A stretch of DNA of 64,000 nucleotides from Tubulanus polymorphus (taxonomy: Eukaryota > Nemertea > Palaeonemertea > Tubulaniformes > Tubulanidae). Shown piece by piece: positions 48,327 through 58,336 of this stretch. Numbering within the stretch: position 1 is the first letter of the stretch; every line of letters starts with the position of its first letter. The stretch is taken from NCBI RefSeq assembly GCF_964204645.1, contig NC_134028.1, positions 15,921,263-15,985,262 on the forward strand. Direction: 5' to 3'. Both the position numbers and the translations under genes were made by a program. Below the pieces are notes generated by a model. That model was not told the origin of the DNA. It saw nothing but the letters and a program-made list of their open reading frames with translations, and searched no databases.

Positions 48327-48537
48327 TTAATTTTCTTGTTTCTTTTGAACTTTTAAATCATTTTCAAATTCTAATATTTGTTTTCCTAGATTTGATTATG
48401 GACGAAGACCATATAGGGATCGTCGCTGGTAAAAATTCTGCCATTCAGCGAACAACACCCGTAGTATCTCTACTGCTATGGATATAGTCCCATAATGCTG
48501 TATCGATATAGAACTGATAATCCAATTTGTGATCCAT
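48327..48537 (-). pseudogene. Virus-like gene G
   Basis: Starts at the ATG at 48,537 in TAAATGG context (MDHKLDYQFYIDTALWDYIH). A stop follows after 30 codons, after which the same frame continues for about 26 more; the end (QILEFENDLKVQKKQEN, stop at 48,327) is in another frame. The total would be about 70 residues. Composition is mixed, with a charged C-terminus. The conserved look of the first 50 residues (Trp, Tyr and His positions) suggests a real protein. Function unknown. Confidence 0.5.
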
Positions 48538-48562
48538 TTATTTAACAAAAAATAATATATGA

Positions 48563-48975
48563 TTAATTTGTAAATTTATATGCTACAAATATAACAATAA
48601 CAGTTCCACCTAAAATCCAAATTATTTCATATTTCTTCTGTTCATTACTTGGTGTATAATAATCCGATATTGTAGGTTTATATAGATGTAATTTTTCTTT
48701 ATTTGTTACTGCATTATATAAACTCATTGCCTCATCGACTGACTTAAAATCTCTATGTGAAATATTTTAATTATATAATTCTTTATTAATATAATCCATA
48801 TGATTTTGTCTTTTTCCTCTATATTCTTCTGCAGCTTTATTATATTTCTCTTATGTCTTTTTTGTTCTGATAATGAACCATTTTTATCAATATGTTAAAA
48901 TAAATAACCACCACCTGTAAATGCTAAAGCGTTAACAATTGCCGGTCCTATAATAGTTATAATTGCAGATGCCAT
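48563..48975 (-). pseudogene. Virus-like gene F, protein with membrane segments at both ends
   Basis: The ATG at 48,975 (TAAATGG context) begins a hydrophobic N-terminus (MASAIITIIGPAIVNALAFT) that ends in a premature TAA at 48,897. Beyond it the frame continues, changes register near 48,850 and, after another stop, ends with a second hydrophobic segment (IIWILGGTVIVIFVAYKF) and TAA at 48,565-48,563. The middle is charged and Tyr-rich (KLHLYKPTISDYYTPSNEQK). The architecture is a short protein of about 135 codons with a membrane span at each end, as expected for a small virion membrane protein. Two stops and one frameshift show decay. Confidence 0.6.
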
Positions 48976-49118
48976 TTATTTAGTAAAAAATTACGCATTA
49001 ATAGGAGGAATATATTTTTTTTTTCTAAATAATCAATTGTTAAATTAGATAAAGTTACTGCTAACGTTAATTTTAAAATATCATTGATATTAAATCTATC
49101 AACATTAATGCTTCCCAT
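48957..49118 (-). pseudogene. Virus-like gene E, short hydrophobic protein
   Basis: The ATG at 49,118 follows the stop of gene D without a gap. The first 32 codons (MGSINVDRFNINDILKLTLA ...) look protein-like; a run of ten A residues at 49,015-49,024 follows and the frame then reads through the start of gene F to a stop at 48,957. In another register there is a stop at 48,993-48,991, just before gene F, which would suit the compact arrangement of the other genes. A single-base change in the A run is the probable reason. Confidence 0.5.
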
Positions 49119-49217
49119 TTAAAAAATTTTCTTCAATAACATTGTATAACCAACAGTTCCAACTGATAGTAATGCTATATTATATAATCCATTTATTATC
49201 CACTTATTATCACTCAT
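49119..49217 (-). pseudogene. Virus-like gene D, 32-residue membrane peptide
   Basis: An intact 32-codon frame (MSDNKWIINGLYNIALLSVG ...) runs from the ATG at 49,217 to TAA at 49,119, abutting both neighbours (stop of gene C just before, start of gene E just after). Residues about 8-28 form one hydrophobic span and the end is basic (LLKKIF). A tiny membrane protein is likely. Intactness may be chance, given its length. Confidence 0.55.
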
Positions 49218-49558
49218 TTATTTATCAAAATAGTTACTGTTTTCAAAATATTTAGTTATCTTATTTATAATTATTTCAACATTTATTTCATTACTACTTT
49301 TATGATTATCATATATTTTAGATAATATGTTTTTAATATCATTGATAATTCCATCTTCATTACATCATAATATTCTAAAGATGTTTAAATTAAATCAATT
49401 ACTTTTTCTTTATCATAATTTTCTTTATTAATCATTGATGCTTTGTTAAATGATTTACCTTTTATATCAGTAATTATATCATTTAGTTCAATTCTCATTT
49501 CTTTACCATGTTTCAAATCAAACCCAAAACATATACTCGATCCTACTGTTATATTCAT
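49218..49558 (-). pseudogene. Virus-like gene C
   Basis: Starts at the ATG at 49,558 (MNITVGSSICFGFDLKHGKE) and is open for 57 codons to a TAA at 49,387-49,385. A frameshift near 49,350 then leads into a charged, Asn/Ile/Lys-rich helical end that stops at 49,218, immediately before gene D. Original length was about 113 codons. It is the only early-frame gene here not preceded by TAA. No motif recognised. Confidence 0.5.
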
Positions 49559-49584
49559 ATGTATTATTATAAAAAAATTATCAA

Positions 49585-50150
49585 TTATTCTTTACATGTT
49601 ACAACTAATTCATTTATCACAGGAAAGTTATTCAAATCAATTAAGTATTCATTATGATTTTTAATTTCTAACTTAAAATTATTAAATTGTGAATTGCAAG
49701 GCTTAAAATCACATTCTGTTAAATTATAATTTATTTGCGTTCCAAATTCTTTAAAATTCTTCAATGGTAAAATATTTAATATACTAGAATTACAAGTTGT
49801 ATCTTTAGTTGCTTCGAATGTTTTTGTAGGTTCAATTAAATTACAATAGATATAGAAATGTGTGTAAGGTATTAAGTTTGGTGTAGCATCAATATTTGTA
49901 AAAGATCTATCTAGCGGAATTCCTTTAGTTTAGCTATAGGTTTTTTTACCATAAATTTATGTTTTTCACTACGAGATAACCTTATGTTTATTTTATCAGA
50001 ACTATCACTTTTTAAAAATCTAATATTAAACCCGGAATCACTACCTAATTTGTGCCAGGCTTTTCTATTAATTTTTGTGATAATGTATTTAAATTATATA
50101 ACCCTGGTTTTAAATATATATAGAACCATTCATCTTTATTTTTATTAAAA
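49585..50150 (-). pseudogene. Virus-like gene B, larger structural-type protein fragment
   Basis: Three successive frames cover about 190 residues. The first contains EWFYIYLKPGLYNLNTLSQ; the next SDSGFNIRFLKSDSSDKINI, ending in a stop; the last an open stretch of about 110 codons with SFTNIDATPNLIPYTHFYIY and CNLIEP, ending VVTCKE and TAA at 49,587-49,585. Alternating short beta-prone segments with Asn, Thr and Tyr and a C-terminal strand pattern would suit a jelly-roll capsid or spike protein, but that is inference from composition only. The N-terminus appears to have been lost by deletion next to gene A. Confidence 0.5.
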
Positions 50151-50208
50151 ATTAAAAAGGCTCTGTTGAATAATTTTATTCGATATATTGTAAAATGAGT
50201 TACATAAA

Positions 50209-50460
50209 CTAATATTTACTATGATATCTATCTGGTAAATATCTTCTGAATTTATATTTATTACCTTTTAATCCTTCATATTCTAAGTGAATAACTAATT
50301 TATCACCATATCTATTAGTAATTGTTTCAATATTTGTAATTAGATATTTCTTATGTTATGTTAATTCTGTTAACTTTTTGAATTTATAATCTACAGATTT
50401 GACATTTTTAGTATCTTTAATTCTAGCTAGGAATTCACTGTTTATTTGTTTACTCTCCAT
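50209..50460 (-). pseudogene. Virus-like gene A, first gene at the terminus
   Basis: Starts at the ATG at 50,460 in TAAATGG context (MESKQINSEFLARIKDTKNV). One TAA interrupts it at 50,358-50,356 and the frame continues to TAG at 50,209 (84 codons), including LITNIETITNRYGDKLV and LPDRYHSKY. A homologous decayed copy lies at 63,029-63,325 and extends further (EDIEELCSGDFYCIYKG), so this copy is truncated at its 3' end. I do not recognise the family with certainty; a compact beta-rich domain such as an OB-fold DNA-binding protein is conceivable. Two independent copies support that it was a real gene. Confidence 0.6.
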
Positions 50461-50546
50461 TTATTATACATATTTTTTATTAAAATTGATTTCATTAATA
50501 TAATATTCATTTATATAATGTTCATATATATGAATATTATTAAAGA

Positions 50547-50691
50547 AATAGGGTAAGTGTTTTTTCAGATTAAAGGTTGAAAGGTTGAATGAGTGAGAAA
50601 TGAAAATAAATTTGAGCGTGTGAGAATTTATTTTTTATTTTTTATGAGCTCGACCTTTCAACCTTTGATCTGAAAAAACACTTACCCTATT
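50547..50691. repeat. Terminal inverted repeat/hairpin of virus-like element
   Basis: Arms of 42 bp (50,547-50,588, AATAGGGTAAGTGTTTTTTC onward, and 50,650-50,691) pair with two or three mismatches around a 61-bp A+T-rich centre that can itself fold (AAATAAATT against AATTTATTT). It lies 86 bases upstream of gene A and ends exactly at the break in the Gypsy integrase. Part of the arm (CCTTTCAACCTTTG) has a match upstream of the second copy, at 63,531. Confidence 0.7.
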
Positions 50692-51297
50692 ACTTTTGCG
50701 GATACCGAGGACTCGACCTTGTCAGCTTGAATCCCCAGTCTTTCACAAACTCACGAAACCTTGGCGATGAAAAAGGCACAATATCAGCAACAAATCTTCA
50801 GGAGTACTGTGATGAGCGAAAACACCCTTAGCGTGACGGATGACTTCAGAGGCATCCTTCCTCTGCAGTGGCGCTATCTCAGGATATCTAGAATAATAGT
50901 CACAAATAAGAAGATATCCTTGTTCTTAAACGTGAACAAATCCACCCCAAGTCATTGCCATGGTCTATCCGGGATCTGATATTGTTGTAAAGGCTCCTTA
51001 ACTTGGCGATCCGCAAACTCGAGACAGGAGGGGCACTTGGCCACGAAATCATTGATATCATGATTGAAATTGGGCCAATAGACTGTCTCGTTCAAGCCTT
51101 ACATTTTTCAGCACCCATGTGACCTTTGTGTGTATAACATCTACAATCGTGCGACACATACTTTTAGGGATAACGATTCTTTGTCTGCGCAACACAAGAT
51201 TATCATGAAAATGAAGCTCATCGCGCACATTCCAATACGCGCTGATACTCAGATTGACGTATGACACCCGATCGGGGCCAACCACGTTTAATGGCAT
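50692..51297 (-). pseudogene. Gypsy integrase, truncated
   Basis: 51,297-51,058 carries the region before and in the zinc-binding domain (FHDNLVLRRQRIVIPKSMCR). Then CPSCLEFA gives the CxxC half. The core begins about PDRPWQ, a stop, LGVDLFTFKNKDIFLFVTII, and reaches the segment SSPRYPQ, where Gypsy integrases normally continue SNG.AE. Here the sequence changes to the virus-like terminus at about 50,692. The catalytic Glu and the 3' LTR are therefore missing. Several frameshifts are present. Confidence 0.8.
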
Positions 51298-51508
51298 AGA
51301 TTAACTCAGATATTTCACCATCCTCCTTGACTGCGCATTTTACTTCCGACAGCCTATCGCTACTGAATGGGAGATTCTCCATTTATAGGCTTACCATTAC
51401 CTCAAAGTCCGTATTCTTCTTTCTGTCCGGTAATGGAGCCCGAGATAATGTATCTGGCACATCTTATCTCCCGGAATATACGAAAAATCGAGCATATATC
51501 TTTGTAGC

Positions 51509-51840
51509 TTAATCATCATGCATTGGAGACGCGGCTGCACAATCGGCTTTTAGCATTGATACCAATGGCTTATGATTGGTTTCGACAGATAAGATATCAT
51601 TCCCAATAATATTTTGGTGAAATTTGGAACACGCAAAACATATCGCTAACATTTCATGTTCATTTTGCGCATCATTCCGCTCAGCAGATGCGAGAGGTAC
51701 AGGGACGCGACTGCTACAGGGTGACCACATGACTGCACCACACGGGGTGACCATCTTGGAACAGCCCAGTTGGAGATGTATCCCCCTGAATCCTGACCGG
51801 CTTACCCCCATCATAGAACTTCAGAACAGGCTTGGGTGAC
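51509..51840 (-). pseudogene. Gypsy RNase H domain
   Basis: The frame contains AERNDAQNEHEMLAICFACS and ETNHKPLVSML, the usual Gypsy RNase H end blocks (S..ERNYAQ.E.E.LA, then ETDHKPL); the Asp of the latter is Asn here. A short piece further on (about 51,440) reads PDTLSRAPLPDRK, the linker to integrase. The upstream part is frameshifted. Confidence 0.8.
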
Positions 51841-51847
51841 AACGCAC

Positions 51848-52780
51848 TTAAAATCCTATCCACAGCCTGATCATGCTCATGTTCCCAGTTCCATGCATTA
51901 CCTGTTTTAACAGATCTCGCAATGGCTTCGCGAAATCCGACTCGTGTGGTATATATGACGACAAATATTGAACCATGCCCAATAGTCTTTGCAATGACTT
52001 AACGCAATCAGGTTTCGGCATTTTTGCAATCGCCTCAACCTTGCTCGAATCAGGACGCATGCCCTCAGCTGACATGATATTACCACAATATTTGACATGA
52101 GTCGTTTTGAACTGTAATTTAGCCTTGTTGAAATGCACACCATTTTCACGAGCACCTGCTACGATCATGTCATCACTAATCACCTCGACACCATCAATGT
52201 CACTGAAAATCTCCTCAATTCGTTTTTGCATGACATCACTGGCGGACTTATACCAAACGGCATTCTAAGAAAACGCAATCGTCCCCAGCTTGTATTAAAT
52301 GCATTTAGATATTAAGACTGTTCAGTTAATTGGACGTGCCAATAAGCATTCTTCAAATCCAAGGTACTAAATACCTTTCGCAGTTCTGTATATCTTCGAC
52401 GGTCGGAATTACATGCTTCCGTCTGATCACTTTATGAAGCTGTCTAGAATCAAGGCACAGGCACATTGACCCATCCTTTTTCTCAGTTACTACTAGATTG
52501 CTGACCCTCGCGGAAGGCCTATCAGCTGTCGCAAGGATCTCCATATCGGTCAAGCTATTGAGCTTAGCTTTGAGCTTGTCCCCACGAGGCAGTGGAAAGT
52601 GTCTTGCTGGTTGGTTCAACCGTCGGATGGAGTTCGATATCGTACAACCTTTCTAATTTTCCTACTCCCTCGAACAGATCACCGTTTTCTCGCAGCAGAG
52701 CTTCCTTCGTTAGAGAGCCACTTGACACACCAATGTTATTCAAATGCTTGATGTCAAATAACTCCTCGCAAGCGTCTTGG
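51848..52780 (-). pseudogene. Gypsy reverse transcriptase
   Basis: Frames 52,851-52,564, 52,619-52,353 and 52,231-51,848 follow in order with frame changes between them. Recognised segments are LERLYDIELHP, RVSNLVVTEKKDGSMCLCLD, LRFLRMPFGI and EVISDDMIVAGA, the catalytic block (.DD), then KLQFKTTHVKYCGNIMSAEG and SLQRLLGMVQYLSSYIP, the connection region. At least three frameshifts and two stops make it inactive. Confidence 0.85.
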
Positions 52781-52859
52781 CCAAGGATTGAGATCGACTT
52801 TTGATCCATTACGTAGAACTCGAATTCCTTAGCAATACCAGAGATGAACACTCAAAGCT

Positions 52860-53194
52860 GACGACACCTATCGGTGTAATCTTATTGTTACTAAAATCGA
52901 TCAAAATCGTACTAGTTGGTCAAAGACGATTATTAGGACCACGCACTGATCGATAGATACGATTTGGACATTCGCCCCTGTATCTAACTGAAAGCGAACT
53001 AAATCTTCGGAATTGACTTCCACATTGACTGACCTCTTGTCATCTGCCACCATATCGACACCGGTTATGAACAAAGGCGAGATAAAGAAATCTTCGTCAC
53101 TGCTTGCATCACATCTAGACAACGATTTCGCATTTTTGGGCTTAAATCTTGGCGATGGCGGAGTTGTGGCTTTCTTACCACCACTTAAACACAC
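52860..53194 (-). pseudogene. Gypsy aspartic protease
   Basis: The frame 53,194-52,901 contains VEVNSEDLVRFQLDTGANVQ, with the D-T-G active site of a retropepsin. A degraded stretch down to 52,860 links to the next frame, which carries the end of the protease fold (FEFYVMDQKSISILGQDACE). Confidence 0.8.
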
Positions 53195-53528
53195 CGCAGC
53201 AAAATGATTTCAGCCTTCACACTTGTAAGGGCAATGATTGTAGGGCAATGATCAGCACCCGATTTATGCGATCCACCGCAGTACTTACAGCTGGGCTTCG
53301 ATGAGCCAATTGACTTCGACGATGACAACGATTCACGACTTGATCTATATTGCTGTATGTTATTAATTGGATTTTCTGACGACATAGATTTGGCCTGCAA
53401 TGAGCTATTTCTGCCTGGAATTTCTTTATGATATCCTCCAATTTGTGTTCACTTTGCCCTTCCTCGAAGACAAAAGAACTAGCAATCTCTTGACACTCTG
53501 ACCCCAATGAATGTAAAAGTATAGCCAC
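53185..53528 (-). pseudogene. Gypsy gag C-terminal part with zinc knuckle
   Basis: 53,528-53,217 carries the gag linker (LHSLGSECQEIASSF, FQAEI). The frame 53,400-53,185 continues with a CCHC-type knuckle CKYCGGSHKSGADHC. A frameshift separates the two. The N-terminal gag is not recognisable. Confidence 0.7.
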
Positions 53529-53685
53529 CTGAGTTTTCTCTTACTTCATTTGAGTTCTTACTTCATTTCTGTGTGATATACTCTAAACTGACTCCGCTCC
53601 GCCACTTGGGCCACACCTGAGCAGCGTTCATATGGCTCAAGTCTGGCCTCTCAGCGGGTTTAAGGATGTCCATTTCCACAAACTT

Positions 53686-53830
53686 CTGACACCATGTAGA
53701 CCAAAGACTTCACAACACAGCCATTACAGATATTACACATAGATTTATTCATAAAGGGAAACAGTACAGTTCAAATTATCAGTATAAGTTACATCATCAC
53801 AATGCATATTTGAGTCATTGGGGAAAGCCC
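53686..53830 (-). repeat. Gypsy primer-binding site and part of 5' LTR
   Basis: On the minus strand TGGTGTCAGAAGT (ending 53,694) is a Gypsy-type primer-binding site, directly preceded by TCTACA, the probable LTR end (53,695). An AATAAA-like signal is present at about 53,745. The outer limit of the LTR is not determined. Confidence 0.55.
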
Positions 53831-53859
53831 AATACCACATATATTCATGATTAGTCATG

Positions 53860-54180
53860 CGGTTGTGTGTGATCATTCCATATAATGCTTAGATTGTTTC
53901 TTTTGACGGATTTTCATTAAAATTTCATGGTTCAAATAGAGACATACATGTTTACGCTTTTATCATGATATTTCTGAAAATGATTTAAAAACATGTCCTT
54001 ATTATGGAATTGATTGAAGAACAGGTCTTTTCTAATTATATTTGTAAAGCTGCAGCGTCACGCCCCATGAGGATCTTGTTTCTCATAGGTACTGATTCAT
54101 CTAGATTTCAGTTTAGCCTAATAATTACAAGTCCTGTTTTTATGTCTCATTGGAGCTATAAATTGGATCCGTTTTCTCTA
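53860..54180. other. Non-coding stretch
   Basis: A+T-rich, no recognised gene or repeat. Confidence 0.35.
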
Positions 54181-54194
54181 TCTGCGCGAAGTAT

Positions 54195-54345
54195 TTACGC
54201 GATCGCGTAATGACGTCTTGCACGAGTTGTTACTCCGCGCAGAATAAACCAGCGCGACCTGTGATGAACAGGTGCGCGATCGCGTATTGACGTACTGAAC
54301 GCGCGAGTTCTTCACGCAGAATGAACCTGCACGAGTTGTGATGAA
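54195..54345. repeat. CpG-rich two-unit tandem repeat with CGCGATCGCG palindrome
   Basis: Two units of about 75 bp each carry CGCGATCGCGTA, GACGT and CGCAGAAT. The first unit holds the perfect 16-bp palindrome TTACGCGATCGCGTAA (54,195-54,210), repeated at 56,412-56,427. Confidence 0.7.
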
Positions 54346-54379
54346 CAGATTTGACTTCATTCAATTAATTATGCAGCGA

Positions 54380-56200
54380 ACTGTTAAAACATCAATATTA
54401 ATAAAAGTATGATTTTCCACTATTTGAATTTGTCAAGAAGCGATATTTAGAAACGTTATTTCGCTAATTATCGCTAAAAAAACTAAAGATTTAATGGTTT
54501 TGATTTTATATGCCCAAAGACGATGATTGATTACATTGATGTAGTGTATCAAACTTATAACTTGTAGTGTATCAAAATAGTGATACGGTACGTGAAAAGT
54601 AGCTTAATTACCTTTATCTGTTTATTAACCCTAATGTCATGAAATAATCCTGGTCAATTGATATGATTATATTAGTGCATTCCAACATGTGCCCAAGACG
54701 ATGTCCTAAAGTAAACTGACCCGTTCTGTTCAGGCTCAAGCTGATATTATATTAATTCTATCGTACGCGCGAACTTTATTACATTTTATCGCACGTGAAC
54801 ACGAGCCCGGCACACGAGGCAATTTTTAGTCGTCGTGCTGCGACCGATTTTTATCCCACAAAACGCCGCTTGTTATTATGTTGGTTCTTCCCTTCCACTT
54901 ATCCGCAAAGAATAACCACATATCCCGATTTCTTCGAAAATTTCTCAGCATACTTCGTTGCCTAAGTCTGCAGTCATTTTGTTGAGTCTGTATTCATGTC
55001 GTTAATCGTTGGTCGTTGAGCGTTGGTCTTTTTCCGTTGTAAATGATGTTGTAATTGATTTTAAGTGTTTAAAGTATCAAAGAATACTGTTCAATGTGCT
55101 GAGAAATTGCAGATTTTTATACGGTTCTTAAATCATTGTCTTCAGAATTTCTAGACCAATTAGTTTACACAGGTCTTTTAGACACGATAATTATGAAGAA
55201 ATTAGGGTTCCTGGTACGATTGGCAAACATTGTGCTGGCGTTTTAAAATAAATGGGTGAATGGGATTACTAATTATGCACATACCACAATTTCTGCTTCG
55301 TTTTACGTTTTGGCTACTTATTGTAAGAAAATTACTCCCATTTGAATCTAATTCTAAAGAATTAGGTACCGATTATAATGATTTCATTGTTCGTTACCTC
55401 AGGAGTCAAGTCAACACTGGACCGGTACTTCAGAGTTTAAAAATGCATTTACATAGTAGTTTATACTAGACTTAAAATTAGTTAATGGACGAAATTCGTA
55501 GTAAATGTGTATATTCATAGTAATCAAGTTATAGCCAGTCAGGCGTATTCCATCCGACGGCGCCAGGTGCCTTCAGAAAATAACTTTTTTATTGACCAAA
55601 AAAAAAATCATAATAATTGATTAATGCAAATGATAAATTTCAAATATTTTCATATATATATAATGCAGGAAGGAGAACGAATTTATGGCAAAAATTAGGG
55701 CTTCTGTCTCATGCCGGGTAACTAAGTAAATTCCAAATAGAAATGCTGGCCAACTCATTTTCTTAGCTGTCAGGTCTAAAAATTACTTGTTTGTAGAATT
55801 ATTTGAATACTTTATAAATAGGTGGCCGGCTATGTGTAAAATTAACTTGGGGAAAAATGAGAAATAAGGTATCATTTTTGTCCTATATCCCGCAATAAAT
55901 GAATCCAAAAACTAAAAAATGCTAACTACAGACCACGAAAAGAGATACCTTTTTTATCTTCAATCTGTGGGTGTCTAACGTTAACTGTTCGGTAATGAAT
56001 AATGGTAATTAACAGAATTGTTATTTAATACTCGTCTTTTCTCTCGATCAGTATACGTGTATTAAATGTTCTCTGCTAAACTGTCGTTTTTCTCGTCTGT
56101 TTGTCATTGTCGGGAAATCCTTTGAAAAAAATTGTCACTTGAAATCCCACTCGCCCGAAAAATCATCGCACTAAGTAGAGGTAAAATAAAATCCATGCGT
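54380..56200. other. Non-coding stretch
   Basis: No gene recognised. It lies between two CpG-rich repeat clusters that share motifs, and may be the body of one element. Confidence 0.35.
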
Positions 56201-56217
56201 CCGCAACAGTAGTCTTT

Positions 56218-56427
56218 GATAGTACGAAGTACTGGGTCTAATAACCTCGCGCAACTGATCATTACTATCAGCTGCGCGAAGTACCGGGTCTAATTACCTC
56301 GAGCAACTGATCATTACTATCAGCTGCGCGAAGTACCGGGTCTAATTACCTCGCACAACTGATCATGAAAAAATCCTAGCTGCGCGAAGTAACAACTCGC
56401 GCCACTGATCATTACGCGATCGCGTAA
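56218..56427. repeat. 55-bp tandem repeat, three to four units
   Basis: The phrase GCGCGAAGTACCGGGTCTAA recurs at 54-55 base spacing, each unit ending in a short inverted segment (CTGATCATTACTATCAG). The array ends in the palindrome TTACGCGATCGCGTAA at 56,412-56,427. Confidence 0.85.
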
Positions 56428-56439
56428 CTGGTTCGCACA

Positions 56440-57300
56440 GATCGTCAGTTTCTGACCCTGCTCATTGGTGGCAGGGATACACATTAATGTTCTTCTGGTG
56501 GAAAGGAGACAGTACATTCAATCAATGTGTGCTGACCCCTTGAGACCTTAGAATGATACAGCCCACATGATGGATTTCCCTGGAACGAGTGTGGGGATTG
56601 TGGTGAGACTATGCCCATAATTGCAGCTCCGTTAAACAGTTTTGATATATTATCTCTTGTAGATGAAGGATAAGGAAAGGCAGAATATCAAAGACAAATT
56701 TACTGTAAGTATTTTATGTCATTTCAATCACAGGAGAACATCAGAACAATCATTATTTCATTGTTTAAAAAAGATGACCACCTGTTCTTTCTGTTGAAGA
56801 TATTGGTATTACATGTAATTTTGTCTAAGTACGAAGTGCTAATTGACAACAGCTGCAGCAGTCGTAGTTTTAGCTAGTTCCCCTGCTTTATCATTTCTAG
56901 ATAGGTAAACATGGCTATGTATAGCTGACTTTTGATTCCATAAATCAGATTGAGTAATGATTTACTTAAACATACGTTCTTTTGTATCGTATGTATGGCA
57001 AATGAAATGTTGAGAAGATTTTGTGAGGATGAGTTGAACATCAAAATTGACGAAAAGATTGTAAATTTATCATTGCTCAATGCATTTTATGCATCCGTTT
57101 AGAAAATAACTGATTAAGATTCTTTAATTCTGCAGCACTACATGACCAACTGACCCACCAACCACTGTTGGCCATAACATTCACTCATGTTTGAGTCACT
57201 TACAGGTTACCCTTAAATTCAGAGCTGCCAACCATTGTTATTTTTCCGTAAATTGTGTGAAAGATTTTTCTGGCTAAACAATTATCCCCGGTTCTTAAAG
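56440..57300. other. Non-coding stretch
   Basis: No gene or repeat boundary recognised. Confidence 0.35.
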
Positions 57301-57304
57301 TAAA

Positions 57305-58085
57305 CTTCCTTTGTTGCATTTCAATTTTGACATTCCTTCTGATTGCATTATCGAATTGATTGAAGTTTGCACTTTGAACTCCTTCTTCAGTTTTGATAAT
57401 TCATATTTCGAACAAGTTTTTGGCATGGCTATGGGGACTGTGCTTAGTCCAATTCTAGCGAATCTATTCCTTAAACACGTTGAATTTGAATTACTATTTC
57501 TTTACACAGATACTCCCCCTAAATTTTGGTTACGATACGTTTGATGATGACGATATTTTCTGGATCATACCTGCATTATTTTTCATTCACTGCCCATAGC
57601 ATTGCACTTAATGTTGCCCACGGCTTATTTCTTCCTGCATTTAGGACTTGTGACCCCCTATTCTTGGATGATGAACTAACCCAGATCAAGACTTCTCAAT
57701 AAATTAGCGTACCTGATGACAATTTGAATAAAGCTCTCTTGAGAGCCCGTCGTTCCCATTTTTATAATTATCAAGTGACCCGCGGGCAAGCAGCCTATTG
57801 TTGTACCTTTGTTCGTTTTCTGGAAAAATCTAAAACCTCCCACCATCTCTTAAACAAACACCTCATTTTTACTTATAACAACAAACTTAGTCATAATCTT
57901 ACCCATAACTCCCCCAAAACTGGATCCCTGAAGATTGGTGTATATAAATTTACTCAATTAACCTGTTCTCCTCTGTTTATATACCCCTGTTTTTAGTCAA
58001 TATCTCACACCTGACGATGATCTCTAGGGTGACATCGAAACGTCGTGTTCTTATATTTTAGATTGTTTGAATAAATAAATTCTCG
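57305..58085 (+). pseudogene. Penelope-like element, reverse transcriptase fragment
   Basis: The first frame (to 57,544) carries FEQVFGMAMGTVLSPILANL and FLKHVEFELL, the Penelope RT pattern Q..G.AMG.PLSP..A. The catalytic Y-V-D-D motif follows at once but is split by a one-base frameshift at 57,538-57,546. Later frames give PDDNLNKALLRARRSHFYNY (thumb and linker region) and, near 58,000, LTPDDDL, a stop and GDIETS, the typical tail. A GIY-YIG nuclease domain is not visible. The 5' part is missing, so this is a truncated copy. Confidence 0.75.
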
Positions 58086-58089
58086 ATTT

Positions 58090-58336
58090 TAAAAATCCTT
58101 TAATTCGTACATAGTGGGTTTTTATCTTATTTTCATCTCCAAATTTCCTGCTTCTCGTGTGCACCCGTTATATTAATTCCCTATATTGTTTGCCATTATT
58201 ATCGCTTGCTTGTTTCCAATCACTCACTGATTATCGCCTTTCATATTCCTTCTCTTTGTTATTATCTGATTATCCCCTAGTTTGTCCTCATTTTTTTTGC
58301 TCGCGTTAGCGATCCTATGTCAACGGTCTGGCCGAT
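58090..58336. other. Non-coding stretch
   Basis: Pyrimidine-rich sequence between the Penelope fragment and the dispersed repeat; it may contain the Penelope 3' flank. Confidence 0.35.

Larger units (their letters stand above)
44972..50691 (-). mobile_element. Endogenous virus-like element, decayed, with insertions
   Basis: This very A+T-rich block carries about ten short gene remnants, all on the minus strand, several abutting as stop then start. It is broken by an insertion with hairpin ends (45,331-47,022) and a probable one at 47,203-48,313. One end is an inverted repeat (50,547-50,691) beside a truncated Gypsy integrase; the other is cut by satellite DNA. Small hydrophobic products and a block of small late-type genes fit a small DNA virus or a Polinton/Maverick-like or adintovirus-like element. 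No polymerase, integrase, ATPase or recognisable double jelly-roll protein is present, so the family is open. Stops and frameshifts show that it is a fossil. Confidence 0.6.

Noticed and set aside
44972-50691. Bacterial, mitochondrial or contaminant origin of the A+T-rich small-gene cluster
   Set aside because: Its genes carry stops and frameshifts, it is interrupted by the same hairpin-ended family found elsewhere in the window, and a second decayed copy exists, so it is integrated old DNA.
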